A DNA stretch of 64,000 nucleotides, from NCBI RefSeq assembly GCF_030372765.1, contig NZ_JAUCMW010000009.1:62001-126000 (forward strand), read 5' to 3'. Shown in pieces: positions 46,966 through 56,647 of this stretch. The position numbers and the translations under genes were made by a program. The notes beneath the pieces were generated by a model, which was not told the origin of the DNA, searched no databases, and worked only from the letters and a program-made list of their open reading frames with translations. Position 1 is the first letter of the stretch. Each line of letters opens with the position of its first letter. Source of the stretch: Labilibaculum sp. K2S (GTDB taxonomy: Bacteria > Bacteroidota > Bacteroidia > Bacteroidales > Marinifilaceae).

Positions 46966-48522
46966 TTACACTTTAAAACGCCAGGTTTCAATCTCATATT
47001 TTTTTACTCTTGTCCCCAACATTCTTTCTGTAATGCAAAGCAATTCTGCTGCTTTTGTTACATTTCCACCCGTAGTAGTGAGTGCATCACGAATTAATTG
47101 TTTTTCAAGCTGCTCAACAACAACCATCATTCCCCCCTCCATTACACTGTTTGTTGAATCAGCAGTTTGAAGAGTTGGAGGCAAATCATAACTATGAATA
47201 ACATTGTCTTTCGTCATAATGCATGATCGTTCAATAACATTCTCCAGTTCCCGAATATTTCCTGGCCAACGATGAACCATTAACATATTTAATGCAGATG
47301 TTGTTATTCTTTTAATTTGAAAATTATTCTTCCGATTGAATTTATCGATAAAATGATCAACCAAAATTGGGATATCATCCCTTCTTTGTCTTAAAGGAGG
47401 AATAAATATTGGAAAAACATTAATTCGGTAATAGAAATCTTCTCTAAAATCACCATTCTCAATTAACTCCTCCAAATTACGGTTTGTTGCTGCCACTATT
47501 CGTACATTCACCTTAATGGTTTTTGAACCACCCACACGCTCAAACTCTCTTTCCTGCAAAACCCGTAACAATTTTACTTGCGTAGATAAAGGCAAATCAC
47601 CAATTTCATCTAGAAATATTGTTCCTCCATCGGCCAATTCAAATCGTCCTTTTCTCATTTGATCGGCACCTGTATAGGCTCCTTTTTCATGTCCAAAAAG
47701 TTCACTTTCAATTAAGCTTTCTGGCAATGCAGAACAATTTACTTTAATGAGCTTATGATCCTTTTGTTTGCTTTTAGTATGTATTTCCTCGGCAAATAGT
47801 TCTTTTCCAATCCCACTTTCGCCACGTAACAAAACCGTGCTGTTTGTTTGGGCTACCCGATTTACCAATGCATACAAATCACACATCTTACCCGAATTGC
47901 CAATGATATTATGCGGTTTTTGGCTATCTAGCTGACTTTGCAATTCTCTGTTTTGCTCTCTTAATGCTTCAAGTTCTTCAACCTTAGCTTGCTTATAACG
48001 GGCCGTTTTTGCAATCATCGATCCAACAATACTTAATAGTTGAATATCCTCATTAACCGAAATGTTGGAATTGTAAATTCTCACAACACTTAAAGCCCCG
48101 GTAACAGCATTATCAAGCAAAAGAGGCACACAAATAAAAGTTAACTCTTGTCCGTCTTTTGTAAGTTCCGTTTTTATTTTATTAATAAAAAGTTTCGATT
48201 TTGATATTTCAGAAATTACAACAGGTCTGGCCAATTCAACAACCTTACCTATAATTCCCTCACCTAAATCATACTTTCCTCTTGCTTGCTGCGAAGCACT
48301 TAAACCATAAGCTGCCTCAATCATCATTCGGTTTGTTTGCCGATTGAAAATAGTAATAAAACTTCTTTCGGCATTCAAGTGTTTCACCAAACAAGCTAAT
48401 ATCGGTGATAAATCCTGTTTCAATTCATTACTGTTCAAAAGTCGTTGGCTTATCTCGAAAAGAAGAGACATCTCTTTAAAACCATAACATTCGTCGCCAG
48501 CCTTTTTACATTTTAAACTCAT
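46966..48522 (-). CDS. nifA: NifA-like sigma-54-dependent activator (GAF-AAA-Fis)
   Basis: 518 aa: N-terminal GAF domain (about 25-175), a helical linker, AAA+ ATPase (about 205-430; Walker A GESGIGKE at 234-241, sigma-54 contact loop GAYTGA at 281-286) and a C-terminal Fis-type helix-turn-helix (about 485-512, GGNVTKAAELLCITERMLG). Domain order, divergence from nifH and the HTH ending in KKYEI match NifA/AnfA/VnfA proteins. The linker lacks the cysteine motif of oxygen-sensitive rhizobial NifA, but Cys5 and Cys12 at the very N terminus might bind a metal. It should activate nifHDK together with RpoN. Gene name is by context. Confidence 0.88.
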   Translation of the reverse strand: MSLKCKKAGDECYGFKEMSLLFEISQRLLNSNELKQDLSPILACLVKHLNAERSFITIFNRQTNRMMIEAAYGLSASQQARGKYDLGEGIIGKVVELARPVVISEISKSKLFINKIKTELTKDGQELTFICVPLLLDNAVTGALSVVRIYNSNISVNEDIQLLSIVGSMIAKTARYKQAKVEELEALREQNRELQSQLDSQKPHNIIGNSGKMCDLYALVNRVAQTNSTVLLRGESGIGKELFAEEIHTKSKQKDHKLIKVNCSALPESLIESELFGHEKGAYTGADQMRKGRFELADGGTIFLDEIGDLPLSTQVKLLRVLQEREFERVGGSKTIKVNVRIVAATNRNLEELIENGDFREDFYYRINVFPIFIPPLRQRRDDIPILVDHFIDKFNRKNNFQIKRITTSALNMLMVHRWPGNIRELENVIERSCIMTKDNVIHSYDLPPTLQTADSTNSVMEGGMMVVVEQLEKQLIRDALTTTGGNVTKAAELLCITERMLGTRVKKYEIETWRFKV

Positions 48523-48670
48523 AATCGAAATTTAGGGGATACATCTGCGAAATTACAAAAAAACCAACATCACCCCCATAAAATCAATAAATGATTTAAT
48601 TATTTATATCTATTTTAAATCACACCCCCCACACAAAACACAATTAAATACAAATAAAATACATTTAAAA

Positions 48671-48678
48671 CAAACATA
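48671..48678 (-). promoter_or_regulatory. Possible -7 promoter box for nifA
   Basis: The complement reads TATGTTTG, an exact TAnnTTTG, with TTTG (complement of 48702-48705) 23 bp upstream as a possible -33. It would give nifA a leader of about 140 nt. Confidence 0.4.
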
Positions 48679-48754
48679 CCCCATTTAAACAATCCTCAAC
48701 ACAAACAAAATCATTTTATCAGAATTTGAGTCCTCAATTCAGGTTTTACTAATA

Positions 48755-48870
48755 ATACATTTTTGTATGACCCAGATAATAAAACAGTTCGCAACCCCTT
48801 ACTGAATCAACAAATATGCACTTATATTCAAATATGTACTCAAAAGCTATATTTCCTACAAATCTGTAGG
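48755..48870. promoter_or_regulatory. nifA-nifH intergenic repeats and palindromes (activator-site candidates)
   Basis: In the 514-bp gap 48523-49036, which holds no credible gene, I see two TACA-N4-TGTA dyads: ATACA-TTTT-TGTAT (48755-48768) and CCTACA-AATC-TGTAGG (48855-48870). Between them lie two direct repeats, CAAATATGCACT (48811-48822) and CAAATATGTACT (48829-48840), 18 bp apart. They stand 170-280 bp upstream of nifH, where sigma-54 enhancer sites are expected. They do not match the classical NifA site TGT-N10-ACA. Confidence 0.5.
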
Positions 48871-48983
48871 ATTTTGAAGTGCAATGAGAATCGAACACAT
48901 CCCGACAAAATAAACATAACCAACTCACAGATAGCTAATTACGATCAATTAGAATCAAGAAGTAAACAATTTAAAATTGCAAA

Positions 48984-48999
48984 TGGTACGCTTTATGAA
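48984..48999 (+). promoter_or_regulatory. Candidate -24/-12 sigma-54 promoter of nifH
   Basis: TGGTACGCTTTATGAA: the -24 half (TGGTACG) fits the consensus TGGYACR well, but the -12 half has GA where GC is expected. GG and GA are separated by the canonical 10 nt and the predicted start would leave a leader of about 27 nt before the nifH ATG. Position is good; sequence match is partial. Confidence 0.4.
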
Positions 49000-49009
49000 T
49001 ACAACCTGA

Positions 49010-49861
<852 letters not shown>

Positions 49862-49920
49862 TAAATCTTACCCAAATTAATAAAAACACATAATTCCAAA
49901 CATTTAAAACAATACAGAAT

Positions 49921-50247
49921 ATGTTAATGATAAAAGCAATAATCCGTCCTGAAAAAACCAATAAAGTTTTAAAAGCTCTATTTGAAGCGGGATACATCGC
50001 TGTAACAAAAATGCCGGTGGTTGGCCGCGGTAAGCAGCGGGGAATAAAAATAGGTGATGTTACTTACGATGAACTACCTAAAGAAATGCTGATGATGGTT
50101 ATAAAAGATGAAGACAAAGACTTCGCTATCAATACCATTTTGGATGCTGCCCGATCCACTCCAAAAGGAGCCTTCGGTGATGGAAAAATATTTGTATCTC
50201 CAGTTGATGAAGCCTATACAATAAGCAGAGGCACCAAAGAATTATAA
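49921..50247 (+). CDS. nifI1: PII-like nitrogenase regulator NifI1
   Basis: 108 aa GlnB-fold protein starting MLMIKAIIRPEKTNKVLKALFEAGY, with the GRGKQRGIKIGD T-loop and C-terminal GDGKIFVSPVDEAYTISRG. It lacks the uridylylated tyrosine context of GlnB/GlnK. In methanogens and clostridia NifI1 and NifI2 form a complex that binds NifDK and switches nitrogenase off when ammonium is present, relieved by 2-oxoglutarate. Placement between nifH and nifD is diagnostic of that group. Confidence 0.95.
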   Translation: MLMIKAIIRPEKTNKVLKALFEAGYIAVTKMPVVGRGKQRGIKIGDVTYDELPKEMLMMVIKDEDKDFAINTILDAARSTPKGAFGDGKIFVSPVDEAYTISRGTKEL

Positions 50248-50265
50248 ACCTAAAAACTCGAAGGT

Positions 50266-50646
50266 ATGAAGTGTATAATGTCCATTATCAAAATTAATAA
50301 AATGAACAAAACCAAAAGGGCTTTACGTGATGCCGGATTTTCTTCGATGACTGCAACAGGCAGTGTCTTCGGACGTGGCAAAGGCCTTTGGGATGCTAAA
50401 GTTTTAGAAGGTGTGAAGAATGATCAACCTGAAGCATTGGAACTTTTAGGAAAAGAACCCAGACTTCGCCCTCAACGCCTGCTTCAAGTTGTTGTTCCGA
50501 ACCATAAGGTATCAGAATGTATTGAAACAATAATCGAAGCGAATCAATCAAAAAGCCCAGGAGATGGTAAAATTTTCGTTTTGCCTGTAAATGAAGCGAT
50601 ACGTGTAAGAACTGCAGAAAGCGGTGATCAAGTTCTGGATAATTAA
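50266..50646 (+). CDS. nifI2: PII-like nitrogenase regulator NifI2
   Basis: 126 aa, the longer of the two PII-like proteins. The start MKCIMSIIKINKMNKTKRALRDAGFSSMTA and GDGKIFVLPVNEAIRVRT end are PII-like, and the T-loop region (FGRGKGLWDAKVL ... RLRPQRLLQV) is extended, as is typical for NifI2. It partners NifI1, 19 bp upstream, in post-translational control of nitrogenase by ammonium and 2-oxoglutarate. Alternative start at Met5 is possible. nifD begins 11 bp after its stop. Confidence 0.95.
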   Translation: MKCIMSIIKINKMNKTKRALRDAGFSSMTATGSVFGRGKGLWDAKVLEGVKNDQPEALELLGKEPRLRPQRLLQVVVPNHKVSECIETIIEANQSKSPGDGKIFVLPVNEAIRVRTAESGDQVLDN

Positions 50647-50656
50647 ACGAAAAGCT

Positions 50657-52288
50657 ATGGTAAAAAAATTAGATATAACACAGGGCTTGCCGGATCCATC
50701 GAAAGTGATGGATGAAATCATGGCAAAATACCCGACAAAAATCGCCAAGAAACGTCAAAAGTCATTGGTGATTAATGATCCTGCTGAAGGAAAAGAAATT
50801 CAGGCGAACGTAAGAACCATTCCTGGAATTATTACACAACGCGGTTGTACTTACGCAGGATGTAAAGGAGTAGTTTTAGGTCCAACCAGAGATATTATTA
50901 ATTTGGTTCACGGACCAATTGGCTGCAGTTTTTACGCTTGGCTTACAAGAAGAAACCAAACCAGACCTGCTGAAGGGGAAGATAACTTTATTACCTACAG
51001 TTTTTCTACCGACATACAGGATTCCAACATTGTATTTGGTGGTGAAGCAAAACTAAAAGATGCAGTTCGTGAAGCATTCGAAATATTTAAACCAAAAGCA
51101 ATTGGTATTTTCTCGACCTGTCCTGTTGGTTTAATCGGAGATGATGTTCACTCAGTATCCCGCGAGATGAAAGAGGAATTGGGAATTAATATTTTTGGTT
51201 TTAGTTGCGAAGGATACCGTGGAGTATCTCAATCGGCAGGTCACCACATTGCTAATAATGGTGTATTCAAAAATGTAATCGGCAACAACAACAGAGACCG
51301 TATTGGCAAATTCCAAATCAATCTGCTTGGCGAATACAATATTGGTGGTGATGCTTTTGAATTGGAAAGATTGTTTGATGAAGCAGGAATCACTTTGCTG
51401 TCCACTTTTAGTGGAAACTCTACGATCGAAAGTATGGAATATGCTCATACCGCTGACCTTAATCTGATTATGTGTCACCGTTCCATCAATTACATTGCTG
51501 AGATGATGGAAGAAAAATATGGTATTCCTTGGGTAAAAGTTAGTTTCATTGGTGCAGAAGGCAGTGCAAAAGCTCTTCGAAAAGTCGCTGAATATTTTGA
51601 TGATGCTGAGCTAAGTGCAAAAGTGGAAGAGATTATTGATCGCGAGATGAAGAAAGTGATAGCCGTAAGAGAAGCTGTAAAGGCCAAAACAGAAGGCAAA
51701 TTAGCCATGATGTTTGTTGGAGGTTCCAGAGCTCACCATTATCAGGATTTATTTGCAGAAATAGGTGTAACAACAGTATCGGCAGGATATGAATTTGCTC
51801 ACCGTGACGATTACGAAGGCAGAGACGTTATTCCAAGCATTAAAATTGATGCCGATACCCGAAACATTGAAGATTTAACTGTTGAGAAAGACATTGAATT
51901 ATACCGGGAAGACTTAGCTGTAAAAAAAGAAAAACTACTTAAGAACGGTTACGAATTCAGCAACTATGACGGTATGATGCCCGAAATGAAAAAGAACTCA
52001 CTGGTTATTGATGATATCAACCATTGGGAAACTGAAAAACTAATTGAGTACTACAAACCGGATATTTTTTGTGCAGGTATTAAGGAAAAATATGTGGTGC
52101 AAAAATCAGGAGTTCCATTAAAACAATTACACAGTTACGATTACGGTGGCCCGTATGCCGGATTTGAAGGGGCAATCAATTTCTACCTTGAAATGGAGCG
52201 CATGCTCTGCACCCGAATCTGGAAAATGGTGAATACACCTTGGAAAACCGACCCTGAGATTGTTGGAAGTTTTGCCATTAACGAATAA
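50657..52288 (+). CDS. nifD: Nitrogenase molybdenum-iron protein alpha chain
   Basis: 543 aa from the ATG at 50657; an upstream in-frame start overlaps nifI2. P-cluster cysteines C64, C90 and C155, FeMo-cofactor ligands C273 (IMCHRSINY) and H492 (LHSYDY), and active-site Q192 and H196 (GVSQSAGHHIAN) are present, so it should be catalytic. An extra segment of about 50 residues lies between GYEFAHRDDY (378-386) and the SLVIDD region (about 448). Such an insertion, and the length above the 490 or so of proteobacterial NifD, is typical of clostridial/methanogen-type enzymes. Its stop overlaps the Shine-Dalgarno of nifK. Confidence 0.98.
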   Translation: MVKKLDITQGLPDPSKVMDEIMAKYPTKIAKKRQKSLVINDPAEGKEIQANVRTIPGIITQRGCTYAGCKGVVLGPTRDIINLVHGPIGCSFYAWLTRRNQTRPAEGEDNFITYSFSTDIQDSNIVFGGEAKLKDAVREAFEIFKPKAIGIFSTCPVGLIGDDVHSVSREMKEELGINIFGFSCEGYRGVSQSAGHHIANNGVFKNVIGNNNRDRIGKFQINLLGEYNIGGDAFELERLFDEAGITLLSTFSGNSTIESMEYAHTADLNLIMCHRSINYIAEMMEEKYGIPWVKVSFIGAEGSAKALRKVAEYFDDAELSAKVEEIIDREMKKVIAVREAVKAKTEGKLAMMFVGGSRAHHYQDLFAEIGVTTVSAGYEFAHRDDYEGRDVIPSIKIDADTRNIEDLTVEKDIELYREDLAVKKEKLLKNGYEFSNYDGMMPEMKKNSLVIDDINHWETEKLIEYYKPDIFCAGIKEKYVVQKSGVPLKQLHSYDYGGPYAGFEGAINFYLEMERMLCTRIWKMVNTPWKTDPEIVGSFAINE

Positions 52289-52294
52289 AGGAGG
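52288..52294 (+). promoter_or_regulatory. Canonical Shine-Dalgarno of nifK
   Basis: AAGGAGG ends 8 nt before the nifK ATG and overlaps the nifD stop codon. The other nif genes and most genes of the window lack any such sequence, as is normal in Bacteroidota, so this one is unusual. Confidence 0.75.
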
Positions 52295-52302
52295 ACAAAT
52301 AC

Positions 52303-53685
52303 ATGTTATTAAATCATACAACAAGTAAAATAGTAGAGAGAAAGGCCTTAACGGTAAATCCGGCGAAGACCTGTCAGCCTATTGGTGCAATGTATGCCGC
52401 ATTAGGAGTACACGGATGTTTACCTCACAGTCATGGATCACAAGGTTGCTGTTCTTATCACAGAAGCACCTTAACACGCCACTACAAAGAACCTGTAATG
52501 GCTGCAACCAGTTCCTTTACCGAAGGATCGTCTGTTTTTGGCGGACAAGCAAATTTACTGCAGGCAATCACGAATATTTTTACAATATACGAGCCGGATA
52601 TTATCGCTGTGCATTCCACTTGTTTATCAGAAACAATTGGAGATGACTTAGGTCAGATTGTAAGCAAAGCTGCATCAGATGGCAAAATTCCGGAGGGAAA
52701 GCACGTTATTCAGGCTCCAACACCTAGCTACGTTGGAAGTCATGTAACTGGTTACGCCAATATGCTGGAAGGTATTGTAAAATATTTTGCTAAAAAAAGC
52801 GATGAACTTAAAAACCAGTTAAATATTCTTTCAGGTTGGGTAGAACCTTCAGATATGAGAGAATTAAAAAGGATTTTAAAACTGATGAAGGTGAAAAATG
52901 TTTTATTACCTGACACTTCTGATGTTTTAGATTCACCAATGACAGGAAAATTTGAAATGTATCCGAAAGGAGGAACAACAATTCCTGAAATGGTAAGTAT
53001 GGGCGATAGCCTGCATACTATAGCATTGGGCGAATGGGCAACAGAAAAAGCGGCTGTCAATCTGGACAATCAGTGTAAAGTAAAATTCAGCATGCAGGAT
53101 CTGCCAATTGGTATTCAGGCAACTGACCGTTTTATTCAATCATTAGCGAAATTAGGTTCTGTTTCGGTTCCCGAATCTATTAACGATGAACGTGGACGCT
53201 TGGTTGATGTGATTACTGATATGCACCAATACCTTTATAATAAGCGGGTAGCATTATGGGGTGATCCAGATCAATTGATTCCATTGGCTGAATTTTTGGT
53301 AGACATGGATATGAAACCGGTTTATATTGTTTCAGGAACTCCAGGTAAAGCATTCGAAAAAAGAATGGAAAAGATTCTTGGTAAAAGTGTACCTGAAGCC
53401 AAATATAAAAATGGTGCCAATGCCGACATGCTGTTAATGCACCAATGGATCAAAGAAAACCCTGTAGATCTGCTAATTGGCAACACCTATGGAAAATACA
53501 TTTCAAGAGATGAAAATATTCCATTCGTAAGAATGGGCTTCCCTATTATCGACCGTGTTGGACATAGTTATTTTCCTACACTAGGCTATATGGGAGGTTT
53601 AAGAATTCTTGAAAAAATTCTTTCTGTACTTATGGACCGACAGGATGCAACTTGCCCTGAAGAATCATTCGAGTTGGTCATGTAG
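52303..53685 (+). CDS. nifK: Nitrogenase molybdenum-iron protein beta chain
   Basis: 460 aa. P-cluster ligands are C24 (TCQPIGA), C49 (GSQGCCSY) and C107 (HSTCLSE), with TPSYVGSHVTG giving the serine near the P-cluster. It lacks the N-terminal extension of about 50 residues seen in the 520-aa proteobacterial NifK, which again fits group II/III nitrogenases. It forms the alpha2-beta2 MoFe protein with NifD. Preceded by a strong Shine-Dalgarno and followed by a stable hairpin before nifE. Confidence 0.98.
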   Translation: MLLNHTTSKIVERKALTVNPAKTCQPIGAMYAALGVHGCLPHSHGSQGCCSYHRSTLTRHYKEPVMAATSSFTEGSSVFGGQANLLQAITNIFTIYEPDIIAVHSTCLSETIGDDLGQIVSKAASDGKIPEGKHVIQAPTPSYVGSHVTGYANMLEGIVKYFAKKSDELKNQLNILSGWVEPSDMRELKRILKLMKVKNVLLPDTSDVLDSPMTGKFEMYPKGGTTIPEMVSMGDSLHTIALGEWATEKAAVNLDNQCKVKFSMQDLPIGIQATDRFIQSLAKLGSVSVPESINDERGRLVDVITDMHQYLYNKRVALWGDPDQLIPLAEFLVDMDMKPVYIVSGTPGKAFEKRMEKILGKSVPEAKYKNGANADMLLMHQWIKENPVDLLIGNTYGKYISRDENIPFVRMGFPIIDRVGHSYFPTLGYMGGLRILEKILSVLMDRQDATCPEESFELVM

Positions 53686-53695
53686 TGATGCGATG

Positions 53696-53779
53696 AAATG
53701 AAGGAGGCAACTAGCTGATATGCAAATTATACCCTTTTCTCATAGCTAGGATAAAGTGTCTCCCGCCTCCTTCATTTTT
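53696..53779 (+). other. Long stem-loop between nifK and nifE, with a 9-codon ORF in the loop
   Basis: AAATGAAGGAGGC (53696-53708) pairs perfectly with GCCTCCTTCATTT (53765-53777) and is followed by a short T run. Inside, CTAGCT (53711-53716) can pair with AGCTAG (53744-53749). The left arm contains AAGGAGG, and 12 nt after it an ATG opens a 9-codon frame (53720-53749, MQIIPFSHS). It is the only stable structure in the operon and probably a processing site or partial terminator that sets the HDK to ENB ratio. Confidence 0.65.
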
Positions 53780-53858
53780 ATCATCCGGAATAAAAGAAAG
53801 TAAAACTTTCTTCATTCTCAATATGAACCTGTGGCTTGCACAACTATAATTAACAACA

Positions 53859-55190
53859 ATGGAGAGAATAATCAAAGAACGATCCACTCAGGTACACACA
53901 ATAGGTACATCTGTACACGATTTAGATTGTGAAAAGAAAAGCTTAGCTGGAAGTGTCAGCCAACGCGCCTGTGTATTTTGCGGCTCGCGGGTTGTACTCT
54001 ACCCCATTGCCGATGCCCTGCACCTAATTCACGGTCCCATAGGTTGTGCCGCTTACACCTGGGATATCCGCGGTGCATTATCCTCCGGGCCACAATTGCA
54101 CCGATTAAGTTTTTCAACCGATTTACGCGAACGCGATGTCGTTTTTGGCGGAGAACCAAAACTATATACTGCACTTACTGAACTGATTGAAGCCTACCAG
54201 CCCAAAGCAGCATTCGTCTACTCCACCTGTATTGTTGGAGTTATTGGCGATGATGTTGAAGCTGTGTGCAGAAAAGTATCCGCAGAACAAAAAATAGATG
54301 TATTGCCGGTTATGGCCGAAGGTTTTAAAGGCACAAAAAAAGATGGGTACAAAGCTGCCTGCGATGCCCTATCGAAACTTGTTGGCACAGATAATGAATT
54401 TCAGGCACCTCCTTTCAGCATTAACATTTTAGGAGATTTTAATTTGGCTGGAGAACTATGGATGTTAAAAGAATATTACGAAAAAATTGGTGTAAACATT
54501 ATTACCGGCCTTACCGGCGATGGCAGAATAAATGAAATTCGCCAGGCACACAAAGCCTCAATAAATGTGGTTCAATGCTCCGGCTCCATGATGCATCTGG
54601 CCAAAGAAATGGAAGAAAAATACGGCATTCCATTCATAAAAGTATCCTATTTTGGTATTGAAGATATGGCTGATGCCCTTTACGAAGTAGCTGGCTTTTT
54701 TAAGAATGATGAAATGCTTGAAAAAGCAAGAAATTTAGTATCCGAAGAAATAAAGACTTTACTGCCTGCTTTGGCACCATTCAAAGAGAAATTACAAGGA
54801 AAAAAGGCGGCAATTTATGTTGGTGGTGCCTTTAAAGCAATCAGCCTGGTAAAAGCACTTCGATTGATTGGAATGAAAACCGTAATGGTAGGTTCGCAAA
54901 CCGGGAACAAAGACGATTACAATTTGCTTAAAAAATTGTGCGATGAGGGAACCATTATTGTTGATGATTCGAATCCGAATGAACTCTCAGAATTTGTAAA
55001 AGAAAAAGGAGTCGACCTCTTTATTGGTGGCGTAAAAGAGCGTCCAATTGCTTACAAATTAGGAATTGGATTCTGCGATCACAATCACGAAAGAAAAGAA
55101 GCATTGGCTGGTTTCGAAGGCATGCTAAACTTTGCAAACGAGGTTTACGCCTCGGTTACCAGTCCCGTTTGGAAATTCTTTAAACGCTAA
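53859..55190 (+). CDS. nifE: Nitrogenase FeMo-cofactor scaffold protein NifE
   Basis: 443 aa, a NifD paralogue. Cysteines equivalent to the P-cluster set are seen at C41 (region ACVFCGSR), C63 (GPIGCAAY) and C124 (YSTCIVG), and the L-cluster-binding cysteine lies in VVQCSGSMM. With NifN it forms the scaffold on which NifB-co is matured with molybdenum and homocitrate to FeMo-co. The ATG at 53859 has no Shine-Dalgarno. Its stop is 5 bp before nifN. Confidence 0.96.
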   Translation: MERIIKERSTQVHTIGTSVHDLDCEKKSLAGSVSQRACVFCGSRVVLYPIADALHLIHGPIGCAAYTWDIRGALSSGPQLHRLSFSTDLRERDVVFGGEPKLYTALTELIEAYQPKAAFVYSTCIVGVIGDDVEAVCRKVSAEQKIDVLPVMAEGFKGTKKDGYKAACDALSKLVGTDNEFQAPPFSINILGDFNLAGELWMLKEYYEKIGVNIITGLTGDGRINEIRQAHKASINVVQCSGSMMHLAKEMEEKYGIPFIKVSYFGIEDMADALYEVAGFFKNDEMLEKARNLVSEEIKTLLPALAPFKEKLQGKKAAIYVGGAFKAISLVKALRLIGMKTVMVGSQTGNKDDYNLLKKLCDEGTIIVDDSNPNELSEFVKEKGVDLFIGGVKERPIAYKLGIGFCDHNHERKEALAGFEGMLNFANEVYASVTSPVWKFFKR

Positions 55191-55195
55191 CACAC

Positions 55196-56593
55196 ATGGA
55201 AAAAATCCCAACATTATCATATATCAGACCATTTGTATCAACGCGAAATGCGTGTAAACTGTGCTCACCCTTGGGTGCCTGTATTGCTATAAAGGGCATT
55301 GAAGGTTGCGTTCCTGTAATTCACGGTTCTCAAGGGTGTGCCACCTACATTCGCCGTTACCTAATTAGCCATTACAAAGAACCGGTCGACATTGCTTCTT
55401 CCAATTTTAGTGAAGAAACTACAATTTTTGGTGGAGAAGCCAATTTAAAAATTGCACTAACCAATGTTACCAATCAATATCAGCCCAAAGCAATTGGAGT
55501 CGCAACAACTTGCCTGAGCGAAACCATTGGCGAGGACGTTGCCTCACAATTAAGTCACATAAGAAACGATAGCTCAAATTCCAATTTGCCAAGTTTATTC
55601 ACCGTTTCAACTCCAAGTTATCAAGGAACACACATGGATGGATTTCATGCAACGGTATTGGAAATTATCAAAAAATTTGCAAAAAAATTACCGCCTGCAG
55701 ACAAGATCAATTTATTTCCAGGTTTTGTTTCGCCTGCAGACATTCGTCATCTCAAAGAAATTATTATCGACTTTGATGTTAAAACAACAATTCTGCCCGA
55801 TTACTCGGATACCTTGGACAACCCCGTTTGGGATCAATATTATCGGGTACCAAAGGGAGGAACACCAATATCAGAGCTTGAAAAAATGGGAGAAGCTTAT
55901 GCATCTGTTGAATTGGGTGTTTTTACAACTGTAAAACAAGGCGGACAAAACGGTGGAATAGAAGTTAGCGGAGCATCGTGGCTGGAAAGTGAACACAGCG
56001 TGAAAAATCACCAGTGTATTCTCCCGATAGGCATGAACAGTTGCGATTCATTTTTTGATATTCTAAGCAAAGTGAGCGGAAAAGACATACCTGTAAAATA
56101 TCAAATGCAACGAGGTCGTTTACTGGATTCTTATGCCGATGGACACAAATACATCTTCGGAAAAAAGGCTGTGGTTTACGGCGAAGAAGATTTAGTTCTA
56201 GGTCTGTGCTCTTTTCTCGATGAAATAGGTATCGAAGTTGTTTTGGCTGCATCGGGAGCAAACAGCGGAAAACTTCAAAAGGAAATCATCAAACATTGTC
56301 CCGAACATGGAAAAACCATCAAAGTAATTAGTGATTCTGATTTTGAACAAATCAATGAGGCGTGCAATACAATTAAACCAGATTTCCTAATCGGGAACAG
56401 CAAGGGAAATTATATCGCCGGCAATTTCAATATCCCACTAATAAGAGTCGGTTTCCCAATTCACGATCGAATTGGAGGACAACGAATTACTCTTCTTGGA
56501 TATAAAGGAACTCAGGAATTATTCGACAAGGTGGTAAATGCCACGATTGAATACAAACAAAATAATTCTCCTATCGGATATAAATACATGTAA
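55196..56593 (+). CDS. nifN: Nitrogenase FeMo-cofactor scaffold protein NifN
   Basis: 465 aa, a NifK paralogue with NACKLCSPLGACIAIKGIEG and HGSQGCATYIRRYLISHYKEP near the N terminus, TTCLSETIGED later and the C-terminal HDRIGGQRITLLGYKG. It pairs with NifE in FeMo-co assembly. It is NifN rather than a second NifK because it carries substitutions in the P-cluster region and follows nifE. No NifX or NifB fusion is attached to it. Confidence 0.95.
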   Translation: MEKIPTLSYIRPFVSTRNACKLCSPLGACIAIKGIEGCVPVIHGSQGCATYIRRYLISHYKEPVDIASSNFSEETTIFGGEANLKIALTNVTNQYQPKAIGVATTCLSETIGEDVASQLSHIRNDSSNSNLPSLFTVSTPSYQGTHMDGFHATVLEIIKKFAKKLPPADKINLFPGFVSPADIRHLKEIIIDFDVKTTILPDYSDTLDNPVWDQYYRVPKGGTPISELEKMGEAYASVELGVFTTVKQGGQNGGIEVSGASWLESEHSVKNHQCILPIGMNSCDSFFDILSKVSGKDIPVKYQMQRGRLLDSYADGHKYIFGKKAVVYGEEDLVLGLCSFLDEIGIEVVLAASGANSGKLQKEIIKHCPEHGKTIKVISDSDFEQINEACNTIKPDFLIGNSKGNYIAGNFNIPLIRVGFPIHDRIGGQRITLLGYKGTQELFDKVVNATIEYKQNNSPIGYKYM

Positions 56594-56647
56594 AAGAGAC
56601 CATTTACAATCAATAAAAGTTAAGAAATCTCACATAAAAGCCGCATC

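Noticed and set aside
48811..48840. The two CAAATATG repeats as a CRISPR or iteron array
   Set aside because: Only two 12-bp copies with 6 bp between them and no third unit; regulatory sites are the simpler reading.
55196..56593. NifN as a second NifK, or as evidence for an alternative V or Fe-only nitrogenase
   Set aside because: Its position after nifE and its altered P-cluster region fit NifN; no delta-subunit gene (vnfG/anfG) is present, so there is no sign of an alternative nitrogenase.
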